A stretch of DNA of 64,000 bases from Brevundimonas sp. UBA6550. Its GTDB lineage: Bacteria > Pseudomonadota > Alphaproteobacteria > Caulobacterales > Caulobacteraceae. The first letter of the stretch is position 1, and every line of letters begins with the position of its first letter. Made by a program: the position numbers and the translations under genes. Positions 46,489 through 55,106 of the stretch are shown piece after piece. The DNA lies in contig NZ_DJKE01000012.1 in NCBI RefSeq assembly GCF_002434505.1, forward strand, positions 735,469 through 799,468. Reading direction: 5' to 3'. The notes under the pieces are model-generated. The model made no database searches and had not been told where the DNA came from. It saw only the letters and a program-made list of their open reading frames with translations.

Positions 46489-46892
46489 GCCGCCGATCCC
46501 GCGTTCGGACCCGCCACGGTCGGCACCGCCGCCAACTGCTCCAGGATGTCCTTCGCGCCGGTGAAGCCGACGTTGTAGAACTCGCACCCAACGAAGGTGC
46601 AGTCATGCATGGGCACGGTGCCCAGCGCCTTGTCGCCCATCGGCTGAAGCAGCAGATTCTTCATGCCGCCGCGCGGGTCGCCGAAGTTGGTCTCGTCAAA
46701 GGTCGTGCCGCCGCCGATCAGGATGATGGCCGGCCCTTGAAGACGGCACCCCGTGAAGGTTCGACCGACGATGGCGCCCTGTTGCTGGTGGGCGGCGTAG
46801 AGGTCGTACAGATTGATGTCGACATCGGCGAAATCCGTTTGCGTCAGCGACTTGGCGACGCTCATGGGGCGGGTGATCGGCAGGCGGCTCAT
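46485..46892 (-). CDS. Small protein Y between pheS and pheT (unknown, paralogue of X)
   Basis: A 135-aa soluble protein. Its start overlaps the stop of gene X and its stop overlaps the pheT start, both as ATGA, so all are translationally coupled. The sequence has a regular pattern of short beta-strands ([58 protein letters not shown] in parts), like a right-handed beta-helix or pentapeptide-type solenoid. It is clearly related to X (shared GPA, GTTFD, LLLQPxGD, CxFVxCxFxxVGFTG). I do not know the family or function. Confidence 0.8.
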   Translation of the reverse strand: MSRLPITRPMSVAKSLTQTDFADVDINLYDLYAAHQQQGAIVGRTFTGCRLQGPAIILIGGGTTFDETNFGDPRGGMKNLLLQPMGDKALGTVPMHDCTFVGCEFYNVGFTGAKDILEQLAAVPTVAGPNAGSAA

Positions 46893-47302
46893 GCCTGGGC
46901 CGCCTGGGCGCTGAGCAGGTTTTCTTCGATCTGCTGCAGCAGTTCCGGTGATCCGGTGAAGCCGACTTGGACGAAGCGGCAACGCACGAAGCGGCAGTTG
47001 GACATGCCCACCACGCCCGCGATCATGTCGCCTAGGGGCTGCAGAAGCAGGGTGCGCGGGTTTCCGGCCACGCCCATGTTGCAGCCGTCGAACGTCGTGC
47101 CGTTCATGACCGCCATCACGGCAGGCCCCTCGATCAGGCATTCGGTGAAGGTCTTGTCCTCGATGAAGGTCTTGCCCGCATTCATGTGATGCACGGCCAG
47201 AGACGGCAGCCACACGGCCTCCTTCTCAAAGGTCGTGCGCGCCACCAGTTCGCGGCCGAACTTCTCGTCAGGCGACATCGGCGTTTCGGTTTGATCGGTC
47301 AT
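46889..47302 (-). CDS. Small protein X between pheS and pheT (unknown, paralogue of Y)
   Basis: A 137-aa soluble protein 12 bp after pheS and overlapping Y by 4 nt. The core from residue 45 repeats the plan of Y: TFIEDKTFTECLIEGPAVM, GTTFDGCNMG, RTLLLQPLGDMIAG, SNCRFVRCRFVQVGFTGSPELLQQ. The N-terminal 40 residues (DEKFGRELVARTTFEKEAVWLPSL) differ. No signal peptide or TM. The position inside the pheST operon suggests a link with translation or merely old co-residence. Confidence 0.8.
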   Translation of the reverse strand: MTDQTETPMSPDEKFGRELVARTTFEKEAVWLPSLAVHHMNAGKTFIEDKTFTECLIEGPAVMAVMNGTTFDGCNMGVAGNPRTLLLQPLGDMIAGVVGMSNCRFVRCRFVQVGFTGSPELLQQIEENLLSAQAAQA

Positions 47303-47314
47303 CTTGAAACTCGT

Positions 47315-48391
47315 TCAGCTCAGGCCCAAGGCCGGGTTGGGGGCGGCGAAGGCGGAGAAGCCGTAGTGGGCCAGCCAGCGGGTGTCGGCCTCGAACATGG
47401 GGCGCAGGTCCGGCACGCCGTATTTCAGCATGGCCAGCCGGTCCACGCCCATGCCGAAGGCGAAGCCCTGGTATTCGTCGGGGTCCAGGCCGCAGTTGAT
47501 CAGCACATTGGGATGCACCATGCCGCAGCCCAGAATCTCCAGCCAGTCGTCGCCGGTGTTGAACACCAGCTTTCCGCCCGAACGGTCGCACTGGATGTCC
47601 ATTTCCGCCGACGGCTCGGTGAAGGGGAAGTGGTGCGGCCGGAAGCGCGCCTGAACCGCGTCCAGTTCGAAGAAGCGGGCGATGAAGGTCTGAAGCGTGG
47701 TTTTCAGATGACCCATGTTGATGTCGCGGTCGATCACCAGACCCTCGATCTGATGGAACATCGGCGTGTGGGTGGCGTCCGAATCCTTACGGAAGGTGCG
47801 GCCCGGCGCGATGATGCGGATCGGCGGCTTTTGCGACATCATGGTGCGGACCTGCACCGGGCTGGTGTGGGTGCGCAGCACCTTGCGCTCGCCCGTTTCC
47901 GGGTCGGGCTTCAGGAAGAAGGTGTCGTGCATCTCCCGCGCCGGATGTTTGGGCGGGAAGTTCAGGGCGGTGAAGTTGTGGAAGTCGTCCTCGATGTCCG
48001 GGCCTTCGGCGACAGCGAAGCCCATCTCGGCGAAGATGGCGATCATCTCGTCCATCACCTGCATGGTGGGATGGACGCCGCCCTTGCGACGCGGACGCGC
48101 CGGCAGGGTCAGGTCGATGCGCTCGGCCTGAAGCCGGGCGTCCAGTTCGGCGGCCTCCAGCTCGGTCTTCCTGGCCGCGATGGCCGAGGCGACCCGGTCG
48201 CGCAGGCCGTTGATGATCGGCCCCTGCTCGCGCCGCTGATCGGGGCTCAGGGCGCCCATGCCCTTCAACAGGCCGGAAACCGAGCCGGACTTGCCCAGGG
48301 CGGCGACGCGCACCTCCTCCAGGGCGGCGACGGTTTCGGCGCCGCCGATGGCGTTGATCAGTTCGAGTTCGAGTGTGGCGAGATCGGTCAT
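47315..48391 (-). CDS. pheS: Phenylalanyl-tRNA synthetase alpha subunit
   Basis: Catalytic subunit of PheRS, 358 aa. N-terminal coiled coil, then class II motif 1 region ([19 protein letters not shown]), motif 2 ([25 protein letters not shown] in two parts) and motif 3 ([17 protein letters not shown]). The Phe-pocket Ala/Gly region ([14 protein letters not shown]) is normal. It heads the pheS-X-Y-pheT operon. Confidence 0.97.
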   Translation of the reverse strand: MTDLATLELELINAIGGAETVAALEEVRVAALGKSGSVSGLLKGMGALSPDQRREQGPIINGLRDRVASAIAARKTELEAAELDARLQAERIDLTLPARPRRKGGVHPTMQVMDEMIAIFAEMGFAVAEGPDIEDDFHNFTALNFPPKHPAREMHDTFFLKPDPETGERKVLRTHTSPVQVRTMMSQKPPIRIIAPGRTFRKDSDATHTPMFHQIEGLVIDRDINMGHLKTTLQTFIARFFELDAVQARFRPHHFPFTEPSAEMDIQCDRSGGKLVFNTGDDWLEILGCGMVHPNVLINCGLDPDEYQGFAFGMGVDRLAMLKYGVPDLRPMFEADTRWLAHYGFSAFAAPNPALGLS

Positions 48392-48432
48392 TTGGGCCGT
48401 GCCTTAGCGGGCCTGAGCGATTTCGTCACCCT

Positions 48433-49416
48433 TCAAGGCGCGGTTTGGCCCGTCGCGATGGCCTGAAGCTCCGACGCCGGGGCCGCATTGGCCGCCGCGA
48501 TCCAGGCGGGCGGCTTGGGCTCCCAGCGGATGGGCCGGCCGTCGGTCCGGGTCCAGCGGTGCAGCCAGGACACGCCATTGGCCGCCACGAAGGCGTCGGC
48601 GTGGGCGTAGATCGGATCGGCCAGGGCTTCCTCCAGCGGCACGAAACGATATCCGCGCGCCAGATAGATGGCATGGATCTGCGGATAATAGGCTTGGTTC
48701 AGGCTGTTGGCGTGCAGCAGCAGAACCTGGGCCGGTTCGCGCCCGCCCGTGATCTCGGCGCTATAGGGTTCAAGGAAATCCAGCACCGTCGCCATGTGCG
48801 CCACATAGGCCGCGCCGATCCGCCGTTTCAGCGTCTCGTCGCCGATCTGCTCGGCCTTGCGATAGACGTCGGCGAACATCCAGTCGTTGTTGTCCAGGGT
48901 GACGGGCGCGATCGTATAGCCGCGCTGGGCCAGGCCGGCGGCGATAGCGTCGTGCTTGGCCTGGGTCTCGCCGGTGAACAGATAGGGATGGCGGAACCAG
49001 CGCAGACGCATCCCCCGCGCCTCCAGCGCCGCGCGCACGACGGGCGCCCCCGCATCGACGTCGGCCAGATAGGCGTCGGCCGTCGTGCGGTGGATGCTGA
49101 TATGGCTGAACGTGTGGTTGCCCAGGTCCAGCCCCGCATCCAGCCAGACGTTCAGCACCTGCGGCAGGAGGGCGTCGCGTTCCGCATCGCACAGCCGGCC
49201 CGCATTGACGAAGGCGGCGCCGTGGGTGTCCAGCGGCTTCAGCATGGCGGCGAAGTCGCGGGTGATCGCAATCACCCGGGCGGGATCGCACAGCGCGGCG
49301 GCGTCCGCCTGGAACGGCAGGTCGTCGAAGGTGACGGCGACGCGCCGGTCCTGCGCCATCGCTGTCTGAGTGAGCAGAAGGGCCGTCGCCAGGCCGCAGA
49401 TCAGGGCGCGCATCAT
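48433..49416 (-). CDS. Exported polysaccharide deacetylase (NodB domain)
   Basis: A 327-aa protein with a signal peptide ending near residue 21 (QTAMAQ). The NodB fold is marked by VAVTFDDLPF (catalytic and metal Asp31/Asp32), NHTFSH (His101 and His105) and WFRHPYLF (motif 3); the late motif LLLHANSLN supplies the last His. Probable role: de-N-acetylation of peptidoglycan or an extracellular glycan. An alternative ATG is at 49413. It may be transcribed separately from pheS. Confidence 0.88.
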   Translation of the reverse strand: MMRALICGLATALLLTQTAMAQDRRVAVTFDDLPFQADAAALCDPARVIAITRDFAAMLKPLDTHGAAFVNAGRLCDAERDALLPQVLNVWLDAGLDLGNHTFSHISIHRTTADAYLADVDAGAPVVRAALEARGMRLRWFRHPYLFTGETQAKHDAIAAGLAQRGYTIAPVTLDNNDWMFADVYRKAEQIGDETLKRRIGAAYVAHMATVLDFLEPYSAEITGGREPAQVLLLHANSLNQAYYPQIHAIYLARGYRFVPLEEALADPIYAHADAFVAANGVSWLHRWTRTDGRPIRWEPKPPAWIAAANAAPASELQAIATGQTAP

Positions 49417-49477
49417 GGGCCAAGCCTAGCGGCTGAACCGGACCGTGGGAACGCGGATTTCTCGATGCGCGCTTTTT

Positions 49478-49530
49478 CGATCCGTCCACGGATCGACTGT
49501 CGAAAACCCGCCGCGAAAGGTTCATGAACC
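49478..49530. promoter_or_regulatory. Two palindromes upstream of the hybrid kinase
   Basis: CGATCCGT-CC-ACGGATCG (49478-49495) and the perfect 12-bp palindrome GGTTCATGAACC (49519-49530) lie 60-110 bp before the kinase gene in the divergent promoter region. They may be operators for either gene; no known binding protein is assigned. Confidence 0.4.
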
Positions 49531-49588
49531 GCAAAGCTGGCGTTAAATATCCGCCTCTAAGGCGAGGGCGGAACAGGTGGGGACCTTG

Positions 49589-51184
49589 ATGCCGCTGATC
49601 GGTGATTTCGTCGACTTGATCGCGCCGGTGGCGCCGTCCACCCTGGGTGCAGAGGTGTTCGAACGGTTTCAGAACGAGCCGAACACCCTGGCCCTGGCCG
49701 TGGTGGACGACGGCGGCCGCCCGTTGGGCGTTATCGAACGCAACGCCTTCACCCTGCGCATGGCGGCCGAGTTCGGACGCGCCCTTTACGCCCGTAAACC
49801 GGCCGAAAGCCTGATGGACCGCAATGCGCCCGTCGCCGAGGCCTCGACCAGCGCGGAAGCCTTTTTCCAGGCCTATGACGCCGCCGAACTGGGCGCCCTG
49901 CTGGGCGGCTTCATCGTGGTGTCGAACGGGCGCTACGTCGGGGTCGGCACGGCGCTGCAGATCGTTCAGGCGGGCGCGGCGCTCCATCGCCAGCGCGCCG
50001 AGGAAATGGGCGCCCTGGCCCGCGACCTGGCCCTGGCCGAGGCCGAGGCCGTCGCCTCCAGCCGCGCCAAGTCCGAATTCCTGGCCGTGATGAGCCATGA
50101 GATCCGCACGCCCCTGAACGGCGTCCTGGGCGTCGCCGCCCTGATGGACAAGAAGCTGGAGCAGGAAGAACTGCGCCCCTATGTCCGCACGGTGATCGAT
50201 TCGGGCCAGAGCCTGCTGCGCCTGCTGACCGACGCCCTGGACATGTCGCGCGCCTCGGCCGGGATGCTGACCCTGGAGGAGGAGCCGCTGGATCTGTCGG
50301 CCGTCGCCTTCGACATCGACGCCCTGTGGCGGGCGCGCGCCGAAGAGAAGGCCCTGACGCTCGGCGTCCGCACCGACCTGGCCATCCCCTTCGTCCAGGC
50401 CGACGGGATGCGGCTGAAACAGCTGCTGAACAATCTGATCGGCAATGCGCTGAAGTTCACCCTGACGGGCGGGGTCTCGGCCCTGATCGAAAGCCGCGCG
50501 GACGGCCAGGTGATCCTGACCGTGGACGACAGCGGTCCGGGCGTGCCCGAGGCGGCCGCCGCGACCATCTTCGAGCCGTTCAACACCGGAAAGGCGGGCC
50601 GCGAGGGGGCCGGGGCGGGCCTGGGCCTGGCCATCTGCCGCCAGATCGCCGAGCGGATGGGCGGCGACATCGCGCTGGGCGCCTCGCCCCAGGGCGGCGC
50701 GCGGTTCCAAGTGCGCCTGCCGCTGCGCCCGGCGATCCAGGGCCAGGCCGCCGCGCCGGACATAGTCGCCCCCACCCCGCACCCGACGCTGCATGTGCTG
50801 GTGGTGGACGACAACGCCGCCAACCGTTTCGTCGCCGGAAAGCTTTTGGAGATGTTCGGCTGCACCGCCGAAATGGCCGAGAACGGACGCGAGGCCGTCG
50901 CCGCCGTCTCGGCCCGCCCGTTCGACCTGGTGCTGATGGACATCAAGATGCCGGTGATGGACGGGGTCGCCGCGACCCGCGCCATCCGCGCCCTGCCCGC
51001 CCCCGTCGGCGCCCTGCCCATCCTGGCCCTGACCGCCAACGCCGACGAGCGCGACGAGATGGATTATGTCGCCGCCGGCATGAACGGGGTGGCGCAAAAG
51101 CCGATCCAGCCCGACGCTCTGCTGAACGCCATCCGCCTGGTGATGACCGCCGCCGCAGAGGCCGCTCTGTCTCAGGCGGCCTAG
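49589..51184 (+). CDS. Hybrid sensor histidine kinase with N-terminal CBS-pair-like domain and C-terminal receiver
   Basis: A soluble 531-aa kinase. Residues 1-125 resemble a CBS pair (VFERFQNEPNTLALAVVDDGGRPLGVIER in two parts, then GGFIVVSNGRYVGVGTALQIV). HisKA has SHEIRTPL with His170; HATPase has LLNNLIGNALKFT, VDDSGPGVP and GAGLGLAICRQIAERMGG; the receiver has VVDDNAANR, LMDIKMPVMDG and the Lys in AQKPIQP. It therefore has all residues for phosphorelay, in contrast to the kinase at 36798. The ATG 49589 has GGTGGGG at a good distance; a GTG at 49577 would add four residues. Confidence 0.88.
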   Translation: MPLIGDFVDLIAPVAPSTLGAEVFERFQNEPNTLALAVVDDGGRPLGVIERNAFTLRMAAEFGRALYARKPAESLMDRNAPVAEASTSAEAFFQAYDAAELGALLGGFIVVSNGRYVGVGTALQIVQAGAALHRQRAEEMGALARDLALAEAEAVASSRAKSEFLAVMSHEIRTPLNGVLGVAALMDKKLEQEELRPYVRTVIDSGQSLLRLLTDALDMSRASAGMLTLEEEPLDLSAVAFDIDALWRARAEEKALTLGVRTDLAIPFVQADGMRLKQLLNNLIGNALKFTLTGGVSALIESRADGQVILTVDDSGPGVPEAAAATIFEPFNTGKAGREGAGAGLGLAICRQIAERMGGDIALGASPQGGARFQVRLPLRPAIQGQAAAPDIVAPTPHPTLHVLVVDDNAANRFVAGKLLEMFGCTAEMAENGREAVAAVSARPFDLVLMDIKMPVMDGVAATRAIRALPAPVGALPILALTANADERDEMDYVAAGMNGVAQKPIQPDALLNAIRLVMTAAAEAALSQAA

Positions 51185-51247
51185 TGGAGGGCGTCCGCAG
51201 GACGCCCGGAATGACACCCAGCGGCGCTTCTAAGCCCCAGACACGAG

Positions 51248-51279
51248 AACGCCCGCCCCGGCGAACCGGAGCGGGCGTT
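51248..51279. terminator. Hairpin between the hybrid kinase and rplT
   Basis: A 14-bp stem (51248-51261 with 51266-51279, one wobble) and the tetraloop CGAA. The T content after it is modest on both strands, so it is a weaker terminator, probably for rpmI-rplT. Confidence 0.55.
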
Positions 51280-51302
51280 GATCTTCGTCGCTGTGACCTA
51301 GC

Positions 51303-51656
51303 TTACGCCAGGGCGGCGCGGACCTTGTCGGCGACGGCCTTGAAGCCGGTCGCATCGGCGGCGATCGACGCCAGAACCTTGCGGTCCAGTTCGATGCCGG
51401 CCTTGTTCAGGCCGTTGATGAACTGGCTGTAGGTGAAGCCTTCCAGGCGGGCCGCAGCGTTGATGCGCTGGATCCACAGGGCGCGGAAGTTGCGCTTCTT
51501 GGCGCGACGGTCGCGATAGGCGTATTGCCCGGCGCGGTCGACGGCGGCCTTGGCCGTACGGATGGTATTCTTGCGGCGGCCGGAGAAGCCCTTGGCCTGC
51601 TCCAGAACCTTCTTGTGCTTGGCGTGCGAGGTTACGCCACGTTTAACGCGAGCCAT
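51303..51656 (-). CDS. rplT: 50S ribosomal protein L20
   Basis: Early assembly protein of the large subunit and, in many bacteria, autoregulator of its own operon. 117 aa with [18 protein letters not shown], the basic extended N-terminus, and [20 protein letters not shown], the globular domain. It lies downstream of rpmI after an unusually long 109-nt spacer with hairpins (51675-51718), where L20 feedback might act. Confidence 0.97.
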   Translation of the reverse strand: MARVKRGVTSHAKHKKVLEQAKGFSGRRKNTIRTAKAAVDRAGQYAYRDRRAKKRNFRALWIQRINAAARLEGFTYSQFINGLNKAGIELDRKVLASIAADATGFKAVADKVRAALA

Positions 51657-51718
51657 TTTTTGTTCCCTTCGGGAAGTCCCTATCGTTCGCCGCTCGGCGG
51701 CTTACTGCTTGAGGGACT
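51657..51718 (-). promoter_or_regulatory. Structured rpmI-rplT spacer, possible L20 autoregulatory leader
   Basis: On the minus strand AGTCCCT (51712-51718) pairs with AGGGACT (51675-51681), enclosing a GCCGCC/GCGGC hairpin; a second small hairpin TTCCCGAAGGGAA overlaps the rplT ribosome-binding site. Masking of this site could regulate rplT. The similarity to known L20 leaders is only in layout. Confidence 0.35.
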
Positions 51719-51765
51719 GTCAGTTCAAATTCGATACGGAAGATGGTCTTTATGCAGCGCGCCGA

Positions 51766-51963
51766 TCAGGCGTACGGCATGTAGGACTTGATCTTCTTGG
51801 CGTCGGCGTCGGCCATGACCGAGGTGCCGCGGTTCTGGCGGATGTATTTCGAGTTGTGGCTGATCAAGCGGTGACGCTTGCCCGCAACGCCGGCCTTCAC
51901 CTTGCCAGTGGCCGTGAATTTGAAGCGCTTCTTGGCGCCCGACTTCGTCTTCAGTTTCGGCAT
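51766..51963 (-). CDS. rpmI: 50S ribosomal protein L35
   Basis: A 65-aa basic protein of the large subunit: [20 protein letters not shown] start and the motif [18 protein letters not shown] in the second half. The ATG at 51963 is preceded by AAGGAG. infC, normally immediately upstream, is 2.5 kb away here. Confidence 0.97.
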   Translation of the reverse strand: MPKLKTKSGAKKRFKFTATGKVKAGVAGKRHRLISHNSKYIRQNRGTSVMADADAKKIKSYMPYA

Positions 51964-52128
51964 TTCAGTCTCCTTTTTGGAGAGGCCGCCGCCCGTCAGG
52001 CTGCATGAGCCCGCTGGGTGAGGTGTCTCTCCAGAGTTTAAGAACCGCCCAGGCATGCCTGTTCGCCCGACGGTTCGGTACGCGAAGGCGCGGCTTCTAC
52101 GCCAAGACGCCCCGCGACGCAAGACGAG

Positions 52129-53409
52129 TCAGTTCAACGGCTTGGCCGCCGCCTGCGCCCGCCGGATCGCCCGCCCGGCGTTGATCGCCATGACGGCGGC
52201 CGGGATGGTCAGCAACGCCCCGATCAGGAAGGGCCAGTCGCGCCCCAGACCCGAGAACAGGGCGCCGGCGACCATCGGCCCGAAGATGCGCGCCACCGAG
52301 CTGGACGCCATGTTCAGCCCCAGCATCGCCCCCTGCCGGTCGGGCGGCGAGGCCCGGCTGATCATGGCCGAGATATTGGGCATGGCCAGCGACATGCCGC
52401 ACGCCCCCACCGCCATGACGATGGGAATGATCCAGCCCTGCACCAGGGGGATCGAGACGGCCCCAAGCTCCAGCCGCATCGCCGGGAACCAGGCGACGGG
52501 GGCCAGCACCTGCAGCACCAGCGAGGTTCCGAACAGCAGCATCCCGGTCGCCAGCACCCGCGATTCTCCGAACCGCCGCGCCAGCCGCCCGGCCAGGAAA
52601 CCCTGGTTCAGGGTGGAGATCACCCCCACGATCATGAAGCTGAGGCCCACCTCGCGCGCGCCCCATTGATAACGGCTCTCGGCCCACAGGCCGAACACGC
52701 TCTCCATCGCCGAAAACCCGGCCATATAGATCAGGGTCACGACCAGAACGCGCGACACCACGTCGTTGTCGCGCGCGGCCTTCAGGCCCGACAGAAAGGC
52801 CGGGCGCGGCGCCGCCGGATCGGCCTTGGCCCGGCTCTCGCGCAGGAAGACGATCACCCCGACCGCCGCCAGGGCCGCCAGGGCCGCCGCCAGGAAGATC
52901 GGCAGCTGATAGCCGATATGGCCCAGCTGCGGCTGGGTCAGCAGGCCGCCCAGCCCCGGCCCGACGATGAAGCCCAGGCCGAACGCCGCCCCGATCAGCC
53001 CCATCCGCCCGGCCCGCTGCTCCGGCGGCGTCACGTCGGCGACATACCCCTGGACCGTCGAAATATTGCCGGCCCCAAGGCCGGTGAACAGCCGCACCGC
53101 GATGGCCAGCCAGATGTTGGGCACGAAGGCCAGCATCAGATAACCCAGCGCATTGGCGATCAGGGTGATCAGCAACACCGGCTTTCGCCCGATCCGATCC
53201 GACAACCGCCCCCAGAACGGCTCGGCGAAGAACTGTCCCAGCGAATAGGCCGAGAACATTAGCGTGATCTGCCACGCCTCGGCCTTCAGGCTCTGCGCGA
53301 AGAAGGGCAGCAGCGGAACCACCAGCCCGAACCCGACCAGATTGATGAACACCACCGCAAACAGCACGGCCAGGGCGGGGGTCTTCAGCTTGGGCGGGGA
53401 CGCGGTCAT
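52129..53409 (-). CDS. MFS drug-efflux-type transporter (TCR/Tet-like)
   Basis: A 426-aa inner-membrane protein with 12 helices. FGLVVPLLPFFAQSL in helix 1, the motif A loop GRLSDRIGRKPVLL between helices 2 and 3, and the motif C region GFIVGPGLGGLL in helix 5 are those of proton antiporters of the DHA1 family, near TetA-type proteins. Substrate unknown; no adjacent TetR regulator. It lies between infC and rpmI, separating the usual operon, 165 bp from rpmI. Confidence 0.88.
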   Translation of the reverse strand: MTASPPKLKTPALAVLFAVVFINLVGFGLVVPLLPFFAQSLKAEAWQITLMFSAYSLGQFFAEPFWGRLSDRIGRKPVLLITLIANALGYLMLAFVPNIWLAIAVRLFTGLGAGNISTVQGYVADVTPPEQRAGRMGLIGAAFGLGFIVGPGLGGLLTQPQLGHIGYQLPIFLAAALAALAAVGVIVFLRESRAKADPAAPRPAFLSGLKAARDNDVVSRVLVVTLIYMAGFSAMESVFGLWAESRYQWGAREVGLSFMIVGVISTLNQGFLAGRLARRFGESRVLATGMLLFGTSLVLQVLAPVAWFPAMRLELGAVSIPLVQGWIIPIVMAVGACGMSLAMPNISAMISRASPPDRQGAMLGLNMASSSVARIFGPMVAGALFSGLGRDWPFLIGALLTIPAAVMAINAGRAIRRAQAAAKPLN

Positions 53410-53484
53410 GCCGAACGCTTAGCGCGACAAGCCCGGCCTAGCGAGCCGTTGTTTGGTTCACCGTAAGTTCGATTAATTCGGGCG

Positions 53485-53522
53485 ATATCAACTTCCCGCT
53501 TGCGAACAAAGAACGTTGATAT
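53485..53522. promoter_or_regulatory. Inverted repeat upstream of the unknown gene at 53566
   Basis: ATATCAAC (53485-53492) and GTTGATAT (53515-53522) form perfect 8-bp arms separated by 22 bp (centre-to-centre about three helical turns), about 45 bp before the start codon in an AT-rich stretch. It looks like an operator for a dimeric or tetrameric regulator. Confidence 0.45.
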
Positions 53523-53565
53523 ACGACTACCCGTGGTTGCGTTTCTGCAGCCAAGGAAAAAAGAC

Positions 53566-54318
53566 ATGGGTATTTTTGATTGGCTGAACGTGGGCGGCCA
53601 AGTGGTCGACCTTGCGTCCAATATCGCAGGTCTTCTGTCCGGGGATTCGCAAGAAAGCAGCGGCGCGACATACGATCTCGGCTCGGTCGCATTCGCCGTC
53701 GACCAGAACCAGCAAACCTGGGTCGGCAATCCGACGGGCAATGACATGCTTATGCTGCTGGCCCAGACGCAGCTGCAGGCCGGCAGCGCTCAACCTGGCA
53801 CCACCACTACGCCGTTGGCGATTTCCGCCAACGGCGGCCAGAACATCACCCAGGCCATGCAGCTGTATCAGAGCGGCGGAACGTTTACGGTCTCGCCGAT
53901 CAGCAGCACCTCCGACACGCTCTCCAATGCGATCAACTTTGCGATCCGCTCGGTGGCGATCGCCTCGACCGTTTCGATCATCAACGGCGTGACAGCCAGT
54001 GGCGGACGGCAAGCCGACGGCACCTGGGCCTTCACGATCAAATCCACGGGTCCCACACTGACCGGCGGCAAGATCACTGTGACCGATCAAAACAATGTCA
54101 CAGCATCGGCCCAGGTGACGTTCACCAACCCCGACGCGGCGCAAGACATCAGCGACGGCACGGCCATCCTGCCCGAAAGCCTGCTTCTTTCGCCAACCAT
54201 AACGGCGCTTGAAATAGAGTTGGAGATGAGCGCCGACGACATTCGCGCCTTGTCGAAGGCGTCGGCCAGCACGCCTTTGAAGGACATCCCTGTCTTCAGG
54301 AACCTGAAGCCCCGCTAG
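53566..54318 (+). CDS. Unrecognised Thr/Ser/Gln-rich protein
   Basis: A 250-aa protein with AAGGAA at a good distance before the ATG. It starts MGIFDWLNVGGQVVDLASNI, an amphipathic, possibly membrane-active helix without a normal signal peptide. The middle is rich in Thr, Ser, Asn and Gln (TQLQAGSAQPGTTTTPLAIS), followed by beta-rich, Ig-like or sandwich-like sequence (TGGKITVTDQNNVTASAQVT) and a short C-terminal helical region. Its codon use is less GC-skewed than the ribosomal genes on both sides. It is the only rightward gene in a leftward infC...rpmI-rplT block. No family recognised; it may be surface or secreted material. Confidence 0.75.
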   Translation: MGIFDWLNVGGQVVDLASNIAGLLSGDSQESSGATYDLGSVAFAVDQNQQTWVGNPTGNDMLMLLAQTQLQAGSAQPGTTTTPLAISANGGQNITQAMQLYQSGGTFTVSPISSTSDTLSNAINFAIRSVAIASTVSIINGVTASGGRQADGTWAFTIKSTGPTLTGGKITVTDQNNVTASAQVTFTNPDAAQDISDGTAILPESLLLSPTITALEIELEMSADDIRALSKASASTPLKDIPVFRNLKPR

Positions 54319-54373
54319 ACCGTAGCCGGGGTTCAACGCCTCGGGATTACCCAAGCCTGCGGCGCCTTGCTCA

Positions 54374-54418
54374 AAAAGAAAGGACTGGACGCTTCGTGCG
54401 TCCAGTCCTCGTTCTTTT
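54374..54418. terminator. Bidirectional terminator between the 53566 gene and infC
   Basis: A perfect 12-bp stem (54380-54391 with 54397-54408) is bracketed by AAAAAGAA on the left and TTCTTTT on the right, so it works for both convergent genes. Confidence 0.88.
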
Positions 54419-54459
54419 GATATTTCGGAGCCGTGATCGGCCTGCGCCAGGGATCCCGA

Positions 54460-54981
54460 TCAGCGCGGGGCCAGGATCATGATCATTTGGCGGCCTTCCA
54501 TCTTGGGCGCGAACTCGACCTTGGCGATTTCGTCGAAGTCGGCCTGCACCTTGTGCAGCAGCTTCATGCCCAGTTCGGGGTGCGCCATTTCACGACCGCG
54601 GAAGCGCAGGGTGACCTTGACCTTGTCGCCCTCGTCGAAGAAGCGGTGCATGGCCTTGGCCTTCACCTCGTAGTCGTGAGTGTCGATGTTCGGACGGAGC
54701 TTGATTTCCTTCAGCTCGACGACCTTCTGGCGCTTGCGCTGCTCGGCCTTCTTCTTCTGCTCCTGGAAACGGTGCTTGCCGTAATCGAGGATCTTGGCCA
54801 CCGGCGGCTCGGAGGTGGAGACGATCTCGACCAGGTCCATCCCGGCTTCCTCGGCGGCTTCAAGCGCGGCGGAGGTGGGCATGACGCCTTGTTTTTCGCC
54901 GTTCTGGTCGATGAGCAGAACGCGAGGGGCGCGGATATCCTGGTTCATACGCGGCCCGTCTTTCACGGGTGGCGCTTGCAT
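54460..54981 (-). CDS. infC: Translation initiation factor IF-3
   Basis: Binds the 30S subunit and checks start-codon selection. 173 aa: N-domain with [16 protein letters not shown] and [19 protein letters not shown], Lys-rich linker, and C-domain with [18 protein letters not shown] and [18 protein letters not shown]. The start at 54981 ([11 protein letters not shown]) matches relatives in Caulobacter; the internal ATG at 54948 would remove 11 residues. The usual partners rpmI and rplT are displaced to 51.3-52.0 kb. Confidence 0.94.
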   Translation of the reverse strand: MQAPPVKDGPRMNQDIRAPRVLLIDQNGEKQGVMPTSAALEAAEEAGMDLVEIVSTSEPPVAKILDYGKHRFQEQKKKAEQRKRQKVVELKEIKLRPNIDTHDYEVKAKAMHRFFDEGDKVKVTLRFRGREMAHPELGMKLLHKVQADFDEIAKVEFAPKMEGRQMIMILAPR

Positions 54982-55106
54982 GGGACGGCGAATGGGCGTC
55001 GTTTCCTTATGTGGTTAGAAGAGGCGTGTTTTTCGATAAGCGGAAATGCGCGGCTGCCGCCACGTTTCCCGCAGGGTTGGCAATATGCGCCCGAAGCCCC
55101 GGTTTT

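Noticed and set aside
51189..51207. Hairpin GGGCGTCC/GGACGCCC after the hybrid kinase as terminator
   Set aside because: No T-run; the hairpin at 51248-51279 is the better candidate, so I did not list it separately.
48770..51217. Long open minus-strand frame opposite the hybrid kinase
   Set aside because: Antisense shadow; the plus strand has complete kinase and receiver motifs.
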